Positions 1 to 9,430 are shown, counted from the stretch's first letter. The stretch is 64,000 nucleotides of DNA from an uncultured Saprospirales bacterium (GCA_937926355.1 CALAZP010000276.1:1-64000), one strand, 5' to 3'. Numbers and translations are program-made. The notes: generated by a model not told the origin, from the sequence alone.

Positions 1-1088
1 CTTCTAACTATGACATCAATGCGGAATAGAATAAATTCTTCAATCAAATCTTTAAGATTCAACAGCAAGGGCCTTCCATTAACCAGAGCCACATTATTAA
101 CTCCATAGGAGCTTTGCAAAGGAGTGTATTTGTAAAGGTGACTCAAAACCACCTTAGCCATGGCATCCCTTTTGACATCTATTACTACTCTCAAGCCATT
201 TCGATCAGATTCATCTCTGATGTCTGATATCCCTTCTATTTTACCATCGTTAACCAATTCTGCAATTTTAGCAACTAGATTGGCTTTATTGACCTGATAT
301 GGGATTTCTGTAATGATAATGGTTTCTCTACCACTATTTTCTGTTTCTATCTCTGCTTTACCTCTAACGATAACTTTCCCCCTACCTGTTTCAAATGCCT
401 CTTTTACGCCGTTTACTCCATAAATTATGCCACCGGTTGGAAAATCAGGACCTTTTATTAATGTTGATAATTCATCAATAGTAATATCAGGATTTTGAAT
501 GGTTGCTATAATCCCATCAATCACTTCTGATAAATTGTGGGGCAACATATTGGTTGCCATGCCGACTGCAATACCAGAGGCTCCATTCACTAAAAGATTC
601 GGGATTTTGGTTGGAAGCACCGTTGGCTCTTCTAAGGTATCATCAAAATTTAGAGAAAAATCAACTGTTTCTTTATTGATATCCGCTAGAATTTCATCAC
701 TTATCCTTTGAAGTCTAGCTTCGGTATACCTCATTGCCGCAGGGCTATCTCCATCCATTGAACCAAAGTTTCCCTGACCATCTACAAGGGGATATCTGAG
801 TGACCAATATTGGGCCATTCTAACCATGGTTTCATAAACAGAACTATCGCCGTGAGGATGGTATTTTCCCAAAACCTCTCCAACAATTCTTGCAGATTTT
901 TTATGAGCCTTATTATAGGTCAGACCTAATTCAGCCATTCCGTACAAGACTCGTCTATGAACTGGTTTTAGCCCATCTCTTACATCTGGTAATGCACGAG
1001 AAACAATGACCGACATTGAATAATCAATGTAGGCTGATTTCATTTCATCTTCAATGTTAATGGGTACAATTCGCTGATCTGCTGACAT
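1..1088 (-). CDS. gyrA: DNA gyrase subunit A, N-terminal part (runs off the window)
   Basis: ATP-dependent type II topoisomerase, breakage-reunion subunit, which pairs with GyrB to introduce negative supercoils. About 362 codons of the N-terminus are present and the rest lies beyond base 1. The ATG at 1088-1086 opens with a typical GyrA start ([20 protein letters not shown]). The active-site tyrosine is about residue 121 in AMRYTEARL. The quinolone-resistance region reads [10 protein letters not shown], so the key positions are Ser82 and Glu86 (equivalent to E. coli Ser83 and Asp87), which looks drug-sensitive. Bacteroidota also carry a ParC paralogue, but the N-terminal sequence and the HPHGD region fit GyrA better. 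It diverges from ubiE across the window's longest gap. Confidence 0.93.
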   Translation of the reverse strand, partial: MSADQRIVPINIEDEMKSAYIDYSMSVIVSRALPDVRDGLKPVHRRVLYGMAELGLTYNKAHKKSARIVGEVLGKYHPHGDSSVYETMVRMAQYWSLRYPLVDGQGNFGSMDGDSPAAMRYTEARLQRISDEILADINKETVDFSLNFDDTLEEPTVLPTKIPNLLVNGASGIAVGMATNMLPHNLSEVIDGIIATIQNPDITIDELSTLIKGPDFPTGGIIYGVNGVKEAFETGRGKVIVRGKAEIETENSGRETIIITEIPYQVNKANLVAKIAELVNDGKIEGISDIRDESDRNGLRVVIDVKRDAMAKVVLSHLYKYTPLQSSYGVNNVALVNGRPLLLNLKDLIEEFILFRIDVIVR

Positions 1089-1120
1089 TTTCGTAATTAT
1101 TAACGGCAACTAATAATCGG

Positions 1121-1128
1121 CAAATTTA
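1121..1128 (-). promoter_or_regulatory. Putative -7 element for gyrA
   Basis: On the minus strand this reads TAAATTTG, an exact match to the Bacteroidota -7 consensus TAnnTTTG. It lies about 33 bases upstream of the gyrA ATG. No TTTG is found at the usual distance upstream, so the -33 box is weak or absent. Confidence 0.5.
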
Positions 1129-1223
1129 ATAATTTTTCAATGCAAAACATGGTCAAACCTATTATGTTTGCCTTTGTTTAATTAATTAATTTTTACATTT
1201 TATCAACACTTTACAAATCCAAA

Positions 1224-1949
1224 ATGAAAGTAACCCCATACGGCTCATCATCAGGCACCAAAAAGGAACAAGTTACTTCTATGTTTAATAGAATAGCCTC
1301 TAGTTACGATTTTTTAAATCGGTTTCTTTCCCTTGGAATTGATATATATTGGAGAAAAAGGGCTATTGCTCTCCTAAAACCAATTAAACCACGAAAAATA
1401 TTAGATGTAGCCACTGGGACAGCAGATGTAGCTATTGAAATATCTAAAAGACTTCAACCAGAAAAAATAATAGGATTAGATATTTCAGAGCAAATGCTTG
1501 AGGTGGGTCAAAAAAAGGTCACAAAAGCTAATTTAAATAAAGTCATTACTCTTCAAGTTGGAGATTCCGAGCAACTTCCGTTTTCAGATTATCAATTTGA
1601 TGCCATTACTGTAGCTTTCGGAGTTAGAAACTTTGAAAACTTAGATAAAGGAATTCAAGAGATGTATAGAACATTAGATGAAAATGGTCATTTACTGGTA
1701 CTTGAATTTTCAAAACCTACCTTATTTCCTTTCAAACAATTATTTAATTTTTATTTCAAATACATTTTACCGTTAATTGGTCGTTTATCTTCTAATGACA
1801 ATAGAGCTTATCAATATCTCTATGAGTCTGTTCAAGCTTTTCCGGATGGTGAAGCCTTTTTAGATATAATGAGAAAATGTGGGTTTAAAAATCCACAACA
1901 GGTGCCATTAACTTTTGGAATATGCAGTATTTACAAGGGAATAAAGTAG
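1224..1949 (+). CDS. ubiE: Demethylmenaquinone methyltransferase
   Basis: SAM-dependent C-methyltransferase for the last step of menaquinone synthesis, 241 residues, the usual family length. The SAM-binding loop LDVATGTADVA is near residues 60-70. The UbiE/MenG signatures AFGVRNFENLDKG and the LEFSKP segment follow. With no ubiquinone expected in Bacteroidota, the menaquinone (MenG) role is the likely one, and it fits the futalosine hydrolase gene at 20184. Its last 28 bases overlap porT in another frame, so the two are probably co-transcribed and translationally coupled. Confidence 0.93.
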   Translation: MKVTPYGSSSGTKKEQVTSMFNRIASSYDFLNRFLSLGIDIYWRKRAIALLKPIKPRKILDVATGTADVAIEISKRLQPEKIIGLDISEQMLEVGQKKVTKANLNKVITLQVGDSEQLPFSDYQFDAITVAFGVRNFENLDKGIQEMYRTLDENGHLLVLEFSKPTLFPFKQLFNFYFKYILPLIGRLSSNDNRAYQYLYESVQAFPDGEAFLDIMRKCGFKNPQQVPLTFGICSIYKGIK

Positions 1950-2647
1950 GTGCGATATTAATTGGATTCATATTTATTGCTAGTTCTCTTAGCGCTCAGC
2001 GATTCGTTGATGCGGGTCACAATTATTTAAGTTTTCAGTCAAAGCCCTATTATTTTGGGATTACATTAGCCATGAATTCATCAAGATTTAGGCCATTTAA
2101 ATCTTCTGATTTTTTGGAAAGTGATCGAATTTATTCTGTAGAATCACTAACTGGTCCAGGATTTAATCTCGGTATTATTGGAAACCTTAAATTAGGGAAT
2201 GAATTTGATTTTCGCTTTCTTCCAACGCTATCTTTTGCAGAGCGAACTTTAAGTTATCAATCCATGTTGGAGGGCAGTATGAAAAACAGCACCAAAAAAA
2301 TTGAATCGGTTTTTGTTGAATTACCTTTTCACCTCAGGTATAAATCTAAACCATATAAAGATATAAGGTTATTTGTTATAGCGGGTTTGAAATATGGTTT
2401 CGATGTAGCCAGTGATTCCAGAAGCCGTCAGGCAGATCAATTGGTTAAAATTTCCCCAAATGATTTTGCTTTAGAATATGGTGCAGGTGTTCAAATATTT
2501 TTTCCTTTCTTTATTTTCTCCCCCGAGTTAAAAATGTCTCATGGTATTGGTAATACCTTACTTTTTAACAAAACACTAGATGAGGCAACGGTTTTAGATA
2601 AGGTATTGTCTAGAACCTTTACCATATCTCTTCATTTTGAGGGTTAA
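1922..2647 (+). CDS. porT: Type IX secretion outer-membrane protein PorT (SprT)
   Basis: Outer-membrane beta-barrel component of the Bacteroidota type IX secretion system, which exports proteins with C-terminal sorting domains and supports gliding. The 241-residue product starts with a signal peptide ending near SLSAQ (about residue 25). It continues with the KPYYFGITLAMN motif typical of PorT and an alternating-strand barrel. Placement directly after ubiE is a recurring PorT arrangement in this phylum. The ATG lies inside the end of ubiE with a 28-base overlap. Other parts of the machinery in this window are the PorP/SprF protein at 31480 and a probable cargo at 43744. Confidence 0.85.
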   Translation: MQYLQGNKVGAILIGFIFIASSLSAQRFVDAGHNYLSFQSKPYYFGITLAMNSSRFRPFKSSDFLESDRIYSVESLTGPGFNLGIIGNLKLGNEFDFRFLPTLSFAERTLSYQSMLEGSMKNSTKKIESVFVELPFHLRYKSKPYKDIRLFVIAGLKYGFDVASDSRSRQADQLVKISPNDFALEYGAGVQIFFPFFIFSPELKMSHGIGNTLLFNKTLDEATVLDKVLSRTFTISLHFEG

Positions 2648-2667
2648 ATATTTTATGGGATAAAGTA

Positions 2668-2675
2668 TATATTTG
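2668..2675 (+). promoter_or_regulatory. Putative -7 element for ychF
   Basis: TATATTTG matches the Bacteroidota -7 consensus TAnnTTTG exactly and sits about 20 bases before the ychF ATG, in the short gap after porT. This gives a leader of roughly 13 bases. No convincing -33 TTTG is seen. Confidence 0.55.
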
Positions 2676-2694
2676 CGACTTCAAATAATCACCT

Positions 2695-3792
2695 ATGGGT
2701 CTAAAATGCGGTATTGTGGGTTTGCCTAATGTAGGTAAATCAACACTTTTTAATGCACTTACATCTGCCAAAGCACTTGCGGCAAATTATCCTTTTGCCA
2801 CCAAAGACCCTAATATTGGGGTTATTACTGTACCCGATTCAAGATTGGATCAATTAGAAAAGATAGTCAACCCTCAAAAAGTAATTCCTACTACCATTGA
2901 AATTTTAGATATCGCAGGTTTGATTAAAGGAGCTAGTAAGGGTGAAGGACTGGGAAATCAATTCTTGGCTAATATTCGTGAAGTGGATGCCATAATTCAT
3001 GTGGTAAGATGTTTTGAAAATGACAATGTAGTACATGTTGATGGAAATGTTGATCCAGCTAGAGATAAAGAAATAATAGATACAGAACTATTATTAAAGG
3101 ATTTAGAAACATTGGAGAAAAGAATTGAAAAGTTAAAAAAACAAGCTAAAAGTGCTGATAAAAATATTCTCAAATCGCTTAGCACAGTAGAGGCTATAAA
3201 AAATCATCTCGACTCTGGATTTCCAGCTAGAACCTATCAAGCCGAAGATGATGAATGGGAAATATTAAACGATTTAATGTTACTGACTGGCAAACCTACA
3301 TTATATGTTTGTAATGTAGATGATGCCTCAGTAGAAAGTGGAAATCGCTTTACTCAAGCTTTCAAGGAAACTATTAAAGACGAGGATGCGGAAATGATTC
3401 TGATATCCGCTGGAATTGAAGCAGAAATTTCCGAATTAGAGACCAAAGAAGAAAGATTAGAGTACTTAGAAGCTATGGGTTTTAAAGAACCTGGAACCAA
3501 TAAACTTATTCGATCGGCTTATACTTTACTAAATTTGATTACCTATTTTACCGCAGGTGAAAAAGAGGTTAGGGCTTGGACAATTAAAAAGGGAACCAAG
3601 GCGCCAGGTGCAGCTGGTGTTATTCATAGTGATTTTGAAGTAGGCTTTATTCGAGCTGAAGTCATACACTTTCAGGACTATGTTTCCCTTGGCTCAGAGG
3701 CCAAAGTAAAAGAAGCTGGTAAAATGAACGTAGAAGGGAAAGATTATGAAGTTGCAGACGGAGACATTATGCATTTTAGATTTAATGTGTAG
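2695..3792 (+). CDS. ychF: Ribosome-binding ATPase YchF
   Basis: Obg-family P-loop NTPase that binds ribosomes and, in studied relatives, prefers ATP over GTP. The product has 365 residues, the normal length. The Walker A motif is GLPNVGKST at residues 9-17. The position of the usual guanine-specificity NKxD is CNVDD, consistent with the relaxed nucleotide choice of this family. A coiled-coil insert covers roughly residues 125-160 (LEKRIEKLKKQAKS). A C-terminal TGS domain runs from about 280 and includes AGEKEVRAWTIKKGTKAPGAA. Confidence 0.95.
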   Translation: MGLKCGIVGLPNVGKSTLFNALTSAKALAANYPFATKDPNIGVITVPDSRLDQLEKIVNPQKVIPTTIEILDIAGLIKGASKGEGLGNQFLANIREVDAIIHVVRCFENDNVVHVDGNVDPARDKEIIDTELLLKDLETLEKRIEKLKKQAKSADKNILKSLSTVEAIKNHLDSGFPARTYQAEDDEWEILNDLMLLTGKPTLYVCNVDDASVESGNRFTQAFKETIKDEDAEMILISAGIEAEISELETKEERLEYLEAMGFKEPGTNKLIRSAYTLLNLITYFTAGEKEVRAWTIKKGTKAPGAAGVIHSDFEVGFIRAEVIHFQDYVSLGSEAKVKEAGKMNVEGKDYEVADGDIMHFRFNV

Positions 3793-3828
3793 CCTAATCT
3801 AAACCCCTCAGTTTCTAATGCACTTTAA

Positions 3829-4371
3829 TTAGTAACGCCAGCTATCCAGGTATTTTACAAAAATTTGAGCCAAATTAATAGCATCATAAATACCCCTATG
3901 ATGGATACCCTCGAATTCAAAGCCCTCCTTAATAACCGTTGATTTTAGTCCCCTTGCTTTAGGAAGTCGATGTATTTCTTGGTATTGTCTTTTTAGATTA
4001 ATATGAGAATTAAGCCATTCTGTATCCAGATCGTGGTATTGACAATCCCTAATTAGCTGTTTTTTATCAAAATCTCCCCATGAACAGAGCAGATAATTAT
4101 GATCAATTGGATTTATCCAATCCAAATATTCTTCAATAACCATTTCGAAAGTATCAGCATTTTCAACATCTTTTTGATCAATACTTGTTAATTCAGAACA
4201 GAAAACGGATAAATTGGGGTGAATCATAGGTTTGATAAACTTATTAAACATTCCAATTTCTTGACCAAATTCATCTAATTTTACAGCTCCAATTTCAATA
4301 GTCTCTTGTTGTCTTCCCATAGGATTACCATTCCAACAAGTCGCTTCTAAATCAAAAATTATGTAATGCAT
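3829..4371 (-). CDS. DEDDh 3'-5' exonuclease (ERI-1/KapD-like)
   Basis: Predicted RNA/DNA 3'-5' exonuclease of 180 residues, a single RNase T-type domain. The first acidic motif is FDLEATCW at residues 6-13, with Asp7 and Glu9 as metal ligands. DLEATCW is characteristic of the ERI-1/KapD branch. The final motif HRGIYDA, near residue 160, supplies the His and Asp of DEDDh enzymes. It lies immediately downstream of the acyltransferase with a 6-base gap, so the two are probably co-transcribed. The substrate is unknown. Confidence 0.85.
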   Translation of the reverse strand: MHYIIFDLEATCWNGNPMGRQQETIEIGAVKLDEFGQEIGMFNKFIKPMIHPNLSVFCSELTSIDQKDVENADTFEMVIEEYLDWINPIDHNYLLCSWGDFDKKQLIRDCQYHDLDTEWLNSHINLKRQYQEIHRLPKARGLKSTVIKEGFEFEGIHHRGIYDAINLAQIFVKYLDSWRY

Positions 4372-4377
4372 ATAACT

Positions 4378-6039
4378 TTATATTTTGAGGTCAATATGCC
4401 TTTCTAAATGATATACGGATAATCTATTGTGATAGTAAAACAACAATTTAAAATTTTCACTTTTTATGGTATCCCCTTTAATTATTAATGGTTTTTTGAC
4501 GTGATAGCTCCCAAGTCTTTTTACCCCATCAACGATAATGGTATATTCATCTTCCTTAAATTTAGGCGATAGTTGTAGGTTGCCACCCGCTTCCATTTTC
4601 CTAAGATAATTAAGTGCAATTTTAATATTATGAACTAGAGTAGATATTTTAATGGAAAAGTCATCTACGGGTAATTGCAACAATCCATATAGATCTAACC
4701 TCTTATTTTGTTCTTTAAAAATTAAAAATGTAGTGAAAGCAACTAAATGACTGGTTAAAATGATATTGTCTACTTTATAGCGCTCTATAATCTTATTGGC
4801 CAAAATTTTAGTGAATTCTGCTTCACTTTGGAGGTTGGGTTGGATATTACCATTTGAAGCCCTAAAATACTGGTTTACATCAATTAATTTTCCATCGGGG
4901 CTAATGGAATCTCCATTATCATTAACTGGATTTCCCAATACATCCATAGGCTGCCCAAAAGAAAGTAAGATTTCATTGCGCTTTGAAAATATAAGCCATG
5001 TAAACTTGAGAATTTTTCTAAAACTATTGAATTCGTCCTTGCCAAAAAGATATTTTTCTTTACCAATATTCTTTAAATAACTTTCAATTAAAAATTGTGC
5101 CTCTAACACAAAATGATAGCTAAGAATTAGAGGAACTACAAATATTTTATCCCTTTTTTCGGATTGAGCTAAATTTCTTTGAGCCTCCACCACAGTTCCT
5201 AATAAGCCTAATTTAAACTTACTTTCCATTTCCCCTGACCTGGATCTTGTTCCCCCTGGAAAAAATAAACTATTAGTTCCCCTTTGAATGGATAAATTAG
5301 ACATGGTCTTTAGGGTCTCTAGGTAGATTGGATTCTTCTTTCTACGATCTACTCGGTATGCCCCTAATCGATTCATGAAATAGGCCGTATACCCAGTATT
5401 ATACAAATTAAGCCCTGCACCATAGCTAAATGAAGGCAAACCAACAAAAGTGTCAATGGCATAACCAATAAGAATAGAATCTAAATTACTAAAATGGGTA
5501 GGCACAATGACTACGGTTCCTTTTTTAAATAAATTTCTGATAGAATCCACCTTACCCATAGCTAATAAGTGATTATCCATGGAATTAGGTGACGGCTTTA
5601 ATAGAAAAGAAGTAGAAGATTTTAACAAAGTTTTAAAGAAAAACTTTAAAAATCTCCTGGCAAACAAAAAGGTTTTTTTGTTGAATGTACCAACAATTTC
5701 TTCTGAATACCTATTGATTATTTTTCCTAACAATTCATGAAGTAAAACTTCTGCTTCATTCGAATTTTTTAAATCAATTGATTGTAGGTTTAACCTTATT
5801 TTTTTCCAAAATATTTTTTCTTTCGGTGGATCAACTTTCCAAGGTTCTTCCTTCATCCGAATTTTCTCCAAATAAATGATTTTAGCAATCAAATCAGCAA
5901 GACTATGAATAGAAGGATATAGCTCTTTAATTTTATTAAGAGTATACTGATCAATTTCTTTTATGAACTGACGACGAGAATCACTTAATTTGGAAATTGG
6001 CCATTCTGATATTTCTGGAATGATATGAGGAAGCATCAT
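4378..6039 (-). CDS. PlsB-like glycerophosphate acyltransferase
   Basis: Large acyltransferase of 553 residues related to glycerol-3-phosphate / dihydroxyacetone-phosphate acyltransferases. It probably acts at the start of phospholipid synthesis on the inner membrane. The catalytic HxxxxD box is HFSNLD at residues 182-187. The phosphate-binding motif FFPGGTRSRSGE follows at about 259-270. About 170 residues precede the acyltransferase core and about 250 follow it, as in PlsB-type rather than short PlsC-type enzymes. It starts with two consecutive ATGs, and either is possible. It lies between engB (14-base gap) and the exonuclease on the same strand. Confidence 0.8.
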   Translation of the reverse strand: MMLPHIIPEISEWPISKLSDSRRQFIKEIDQYTLNKIKELYPSIHSLADLIAKIIYLEKIRMKEEPWKVDPPKEKIFWKKIRLNLQSIDLKNSNEAEVLLHELLGKIINRYSEEIVGTFNKKTFLFARRFLKFFFKTLLKSSTSFLLKPSPNSMDNHLLAMGKVDSIRNLFKKGTVVIVPTHFSNLDSILIGYAIDTFVGLPSFSYGAGLNLYNTGYTAYFMNRLGAYRVDRRKKNPIYLETLKTMSNLSIQRGTNSLFFPGGTRSRSGEMESKFKLGLLGTVVEAQRNLAQSEKRDKIFVVPLILSYHFVLEAQFLIESYLKNIGKEKYLFGKDEFNSFRKILKFTWLIFSKRNEILLSFGQPMDVLGNPVNDNGDSISPDGKLIDVNQYFRASNGNIQPNLQSEAEFTKILANKIIERYKVDNIILTSHLVAFTTFLIFKEQNKRLDLYGLLQLPVDDFSIKISTLVHNIKIALNYLRKMEAGGNLQLSPKFKEDEYTIIVDGVKRLGSYHVKKPLIIKGDTIKSENFKLLFYYHNRLSVYHLERHIDLKI

Positions 6040-6052
6040 TTTTTAGTAATTA

Positions 6053-6655
6053 TTATTCATATTGATTCTTATTCAAATCCTCGATAAAAGCCATAAGGTT
6101 TTCCCTTCCCTTTTTATTGACAGAGGAAGAAATAAATTCTTGTGGCATGGATTCCCATGTTTTCAACATAGCAGATCTAAAAGCTTCGATATTAGATTCT
6201 AAGATTTCTTCTTTGAGCCTATCGGTCTTTGTATAAACTATTACAAAAGGAATTCCTTTCAAACCCAGGTAATCTATGAATTCCATATCTTTTTCCTGAG
6301 GAGGAACATTAGCATCAATTAATAAAAATGTACAAATTAAGTTGGGTCTATTTTTCAAATACCCTTGTACCATTTGAAGCCATTTCCTTCTTGAAGATTT
6401 AGAAACCTTTGCATATCCATAGCCAGGAAGATCTACTAAATACCAGGCATTTTCAATATGATAAAAATTTAATAGCTGCGTTTTGCCAGGTTTTTTTGAG
6501 GTTCGAGCCAATTCATTTCTCCCTAAAAGGGTATTGATTAATGATGATTTGCCGACATTTGACCTACCAATAAATGCATATTCCGGTTGTTCTGTTATTG
6601 GACATTTAGCTTCCGAGGGATAGCTACCAACATATTTAGCGTCATAAATTTTCAT
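6053..6655 (-). CDS. engB: Ribosome biogenesis GTPase EngB (YsxC/YihA)
   Basis: Essential TRAFAC GTPase for large-subunit assembly, 200 residues. G1 is GRSNVGKSS (residues 30-38), G3 is DLPGYG (75-80) and G4 is TKTD (142-145). All are intact and the length is typical. The start is supported by a strong purine-rich stretch (GAGGAGGA) just before the ATG, which is notable because Bacteroidota genes often lack Shine-Dalgarno sites. It is the first gene of a minus-strand run with the PlsB-like gene and the exonuclease. Confidence 0.95.
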   Translation of the reverse strand: MKIYDAKYVGSYPSEAKCPITEQPEYAFIGRSNVGKSSLINTLLGRNELARTSKKPGKTQLLNFYHIENAWYLVDLPGYGYAKVSKSSRRKWLQMVQGYLKNRPNLICTFLLIDANVPPQEKDMEFIDYLGLKGIPFVIVYTKTDRLKEEILESNIEAFRSAMLKTWESMPQEFISSSVNKKGRENLMAFIEDLNKNQYE

Positions 6656-6749
6656 TCCTCCTCATTATAAATGCAAATTAAGCATTTAAAAGATAGTTTG
6701 GTTTGACAATTTTTTCCCATAAAATAAGTTATATAAAAAAAATAACCGT

Positions 6750-7388
6750 ATGAGATATTTTTTTCTTTTAGTTTTTTCATTCTTTTTGGTTCAAGAAAAT
6801 TTTGGACAACTTAATTTTGGAATTAAAGCGGGAATTAGCAGCACTCAATTAAAAAATGAAAGTTTAGGTCTCTTATTACCCGGTGGAACGGAAAGGTTTA
6901 AGCTTGCAGTTAAAGATGCCAATTATGGATTCAATGCAGGATTAGTTTTAAGGTTAACTCTGTTGAGAAAATTTATTGCTCAAGGTGAAATTGTTTTCAA
7001 TTCCAGCAAAGTTGACTTTCAAATTAATGACTTTTATGCTGCTCAAACCCTTGGTTCTGTCCTGAGCGAGCGATACAATAATATCGATTTACCAATGATG
7101 GCAGGTTTGAAATTTGGACCTCTTAGGTTGATGGCTGGACCTCAAGCACATATAATAGTAAATAGCATATCTGAGTTAACAAGCAAGGGAGGTTTTGAGG
7201 AAAAGTGGAAAACAGTAGAATGGGGATGGATAGGAGGTATTGGATTGGATATTTGGAAGATAATGCTTGACTTAAGGTACGAAACAAAATTCACCAGATT
7301 AGGCAACCACCTTATATTTAACGGTCAAGATGTCGTTTTTACTGAAAAACCAAAACGAGTGATGCTGGCTCTTGGATTTTTCTTTTAG
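6750..7388 (+). CDS. Outer-membrane beta-barrel protein (PorT-like/OmpW-size family)
   Basis: Secreted 212-residue protein with a signal peptide (hydrophobic to about residue 18, then FGQ). The body is rich in alternating aromatic and polar strands with glycine turns (LNFGIKAGISST, AGLKFGPLRLMAGPQ). It ends in a terminal aromatic strand (RVMLALGFFF) as expected of an outer-membrane barrel. This is the generic Bacteroidota outer-membrane barrel fold; the specific job is unknown. It is a single gene, and its TAG overlaps the TAA of selD on the opposite strand by 4 bases. Confidence 0.7.
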   Translation: MRYFFLLVFSFFLVQENFGQLNFGIKAGISSTQLKNESLGLLLPGGTERFKLAVKDANYGFNAGLVLRLTLLRKFIAQGEIVFNSSKVDFQINDFYAAQTLGSVLSERYNNIDLPMMAGLKFGPLRLMAGPQAHIIVNSISELTSKGGFEEKWKTVEWGWIGGIGLDIWKIMLDLRYETKFTRLGNHLIFNGQDVVFTEKPKRVMLALGFFF

Positions 7389-8428
7389 CTTACGGTTATG
7401 AGTGCTTTCGATTCTCTAATCAAATGAGTTTTACCAATTAAACTAATTGGTGTATTTTGATCTTTCATAAAAGCTTCAAATTCCTCTTTTCTATCTTGCT
7501 CAATTGCAATTAATAATCCACCACTAGTTTGCGGATCGCATAAAATATCCTTCCAAGATTCATTTGCCATACTAACCTTGTCACCATAACTTTTCCAATT
7601 GCGAACACTCCCACCAGGCACACAATTTTTCGATAAGTAATATCTTATTTTATCAGAATTCAATAATGGAACTTCTTCAAAATTTAGATGAGCCCCTACT
7701 CCACTCCCTTCACAAATTTCAATTAAATGGCCCAGTAAGCCGAATCCTGTTATATCTGTTACCGCTTGCACATATTCTAGCTTTCCCAATTTTATGCCAA
7801 TGTCATTCAATTTAGTCATAGATGCCAACATTACCTGAAAATCATCCTCTTCTAAAATACCTATTTTTTGAGCGGTACTCATGATTCCGACCCCTATAGG
7901 TTTTGTAATGTATAACAGATTATCAGTTTGTGCTCCATCATTTGTTTTAATATGGGATTTATGGACTAATCCAGTAACTGCTAGCCCAAAAATAGGTTCT
8001 GGACTATCAATACTGTGTCCTCCTGCTAATGGTATCCCCGCCTCACTACAAATCGCTCGGCCTCCTCTAATTACTTCACCAGCTATCTCAACTGGAATTT
8101 TATCAACCGGCCACCCTAATATTGCAATGGCCATCAAAGGAGACCCCCCCATGGCATAGATATCACTAATGGCATTCGTAGCAGCAATCCTTCCAAAATC
8201 AAAAGGGCTGTCTACAATAGGCATGAAAAAATCTGTTGTACTTACAATACATTGCTCATTATCTATCTGCATGACTGCCGCATCATCCCTTTTATCATTA
8301 CCAACTAATAAATTTTTAAAGTTTAAATAGGTGGATTCTTCACCAATAATTTTACTTAATAAACCAGGTGAAATTTTACATCCACATCCAGCACCATGGC
8401 TGTATTGAGTTAACTTTAAATCATCCAT
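7385..8428 (-). CDS. selD: Selenide, water dikinase (Cys form)
   Basis: Makes selenophosphate from selenide and ATP, 347 residues. The N-terminal active-site motif HGAGCGCK has Cys15 and Lys18, so it is a cysteine enzyme that needs no selenocysteine itself. The PurM-like ATP-binding body follows (STTDFFMPIVDSPFDFG, the NAISDIYAMGG segment, TDITGFGLLGH). It directly follows selU on the same strand with no spacer, so selenophosphate here most likely feeds tRNA 2-selenouridine formation. No selenocysteine-insertion genes are in the window. Confidence 0.95.
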   Translation of the reverse strand: MDDLKLTQYSHGAGCGCKISPGLLSKIIGEESTYLNFKNLLVGNDKRDDAAVMQIDNEQCIVSTTDFFMPIVDSPFDFGRIAATNAISDIYAMGGSPLMAIAILGWPVDKIPVEIAGEVIRGGRAICSEAGIPLAGGHSIDSPEPIFGLAVTGLVHKSHIKTNDGAQTDNLLYITKPIGVGIMSTAQKIGILEEDDFQVMLASMTKLNDIGIKLGKLEYVQAVTDITGFGLLGHLIEICEGSGVGAHLNFEEVPLLNSDKIRYYLSKNCVPGGSVRNWKSYGDKVSMANESWKDILCDPQTSGGLLIAIEQDRKEEFEAFMKDQNTPISLIGKTHLIRESKALITVS

Positions 8429-9430
8429 TTATCTTATTATTTCGCTTATAATTTGATCCATCTGTTGTCCAGAAGCCAAAATAGTTTTTTCAATTTTACC
8501 CTTTTGTTTTGACAAGCTATTTTGATAAGCTTTATCATAGTAGGTTAAAGCAACATCGGCAGCGGCGTAATAGTTTTCCTCACTCAAATACTGTAAAGCC
8601 AACTTTAAATTTTGCCCTCCTAACCTTTTCACAATCTTTTGAAATGCCGCTTCTAAAGCATTGTTTCCAAATTTTGAATATTCCTTCACAAGAAAGTGAA
8701 TCCGATCTTTTTTTTCATAGTGAATGAAAGTAATAGGAGCTTCATTCATTTTTTGCCAAAATTCATCTGGAATATACACTCTCCCTATTGATTTACTCTC
8801 GTTTTCAATCCAAATAGTTTTTAGTGGATCCAAACTCCACAATACTTCAAATAAATTATTCTCAAACTGTTCAACACTTGGTTGTTCTAATTCTCCTAAA
8901 AACCCAAATGCAGAACCTTTATGATGAGCTAAGGCCTCCAAATCAATAATTTGCTCTCCCCTTTCCTCTAATTTATTTAGCAAGATGGTTTTTTTAGAAC
9001 CAGTAGGCCCACCTATAATCTTTAATTTAAGTGAAGAATTTTTCATAAATTCTTTAATAAACTGCCGATAACTCTTATAGCCCCCTTTTAAAATGCTTGT
9101 TTTTATTCCTACTAAATTAGATAACCATCCAACACTTGAACTCCGCATTCCACCCCTCCAACAATGCAAAATCATTTCCTCATTTTTTGAAAGGTTGAGT
9201 AAGCCTTCGGCAAAACTATCCAGATCTTTTCCGATAAGTTTTAATCCTTTTAGTATGGCCATTTCTTTACCTTCTCTTTTATAAGCTGTCCCAATAGCTT
9301 TCCTCTCTTCGTCTGTAAAAAGTGGATAATTAATTGCCGTTGGAATATGGCCTTGTTCATATTCTGTAGGTGACCTTACATCAATTAATTTGATCTTTTT
9401 GTCTAACTCTAAAAAGTCAATTATTTCCAT
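8429..9430 (-). CDS. mnmH: tRNA 2-selenouridine synthase (MnmH/SelU)
   Basis: Converts 2-thiouridine at tRNA wobble position 34 to 2-selenouridine using selenophosphate. The product has 333 residues. An N-terminal rhodanese domain carries the loop HCWRGG, with the reactive Cys90. A C-terminal P-loop domain starts near residue 138. The P-loop is odd: it reads GPTGSKKT at residues 141-148, where a glycine is expected before the final KT (GxxxxGKT). Length and the rest of the protein look intact. The gene abuts selD (stop at 8429, selD start at 8428), so this is a two-gene selenium operon. Confidence 0.93.
   Translation of the reverse strand: MEIIDFLELDKKIKLIDVRSPTEYEQGHIPTAINYPLFTDEERKAIGTAYKREGKEMAILKGLKLIGKDLDSFAEGLLNLSKNEEMILHCWRGGMRSSSVGWLSNLVGIKTSILKGGYKSYRQFIKEFMKNSSLKLKIIGGPTGSKKTILLNKLEERGEQIIDLEALAHHKGSAFGFLGELEQPSVEQFENNLFEVLWSLDPLKTIWIENESKSIGRVYIPDEFWQKMNEAPITFIHYEKKDRIHFLVKEYSKFGNNALEAAFQKIVKRLGGQNLKLALQYLSEENYYAAADVALTYYDKAYQNSLSKQKGKIEKTILASGQQMDQIISEIIR

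Noticed and set aside
1089..1223. The longest intergenic gap, examined for a tRNA, small RNA or riboswitch
   Set aside because: It is AT-rich with no cloverleaf or paired structure; apart from the gyrA -7 box, only a one-mismatch TACATTTT before ubiE was seen, too weak to list.
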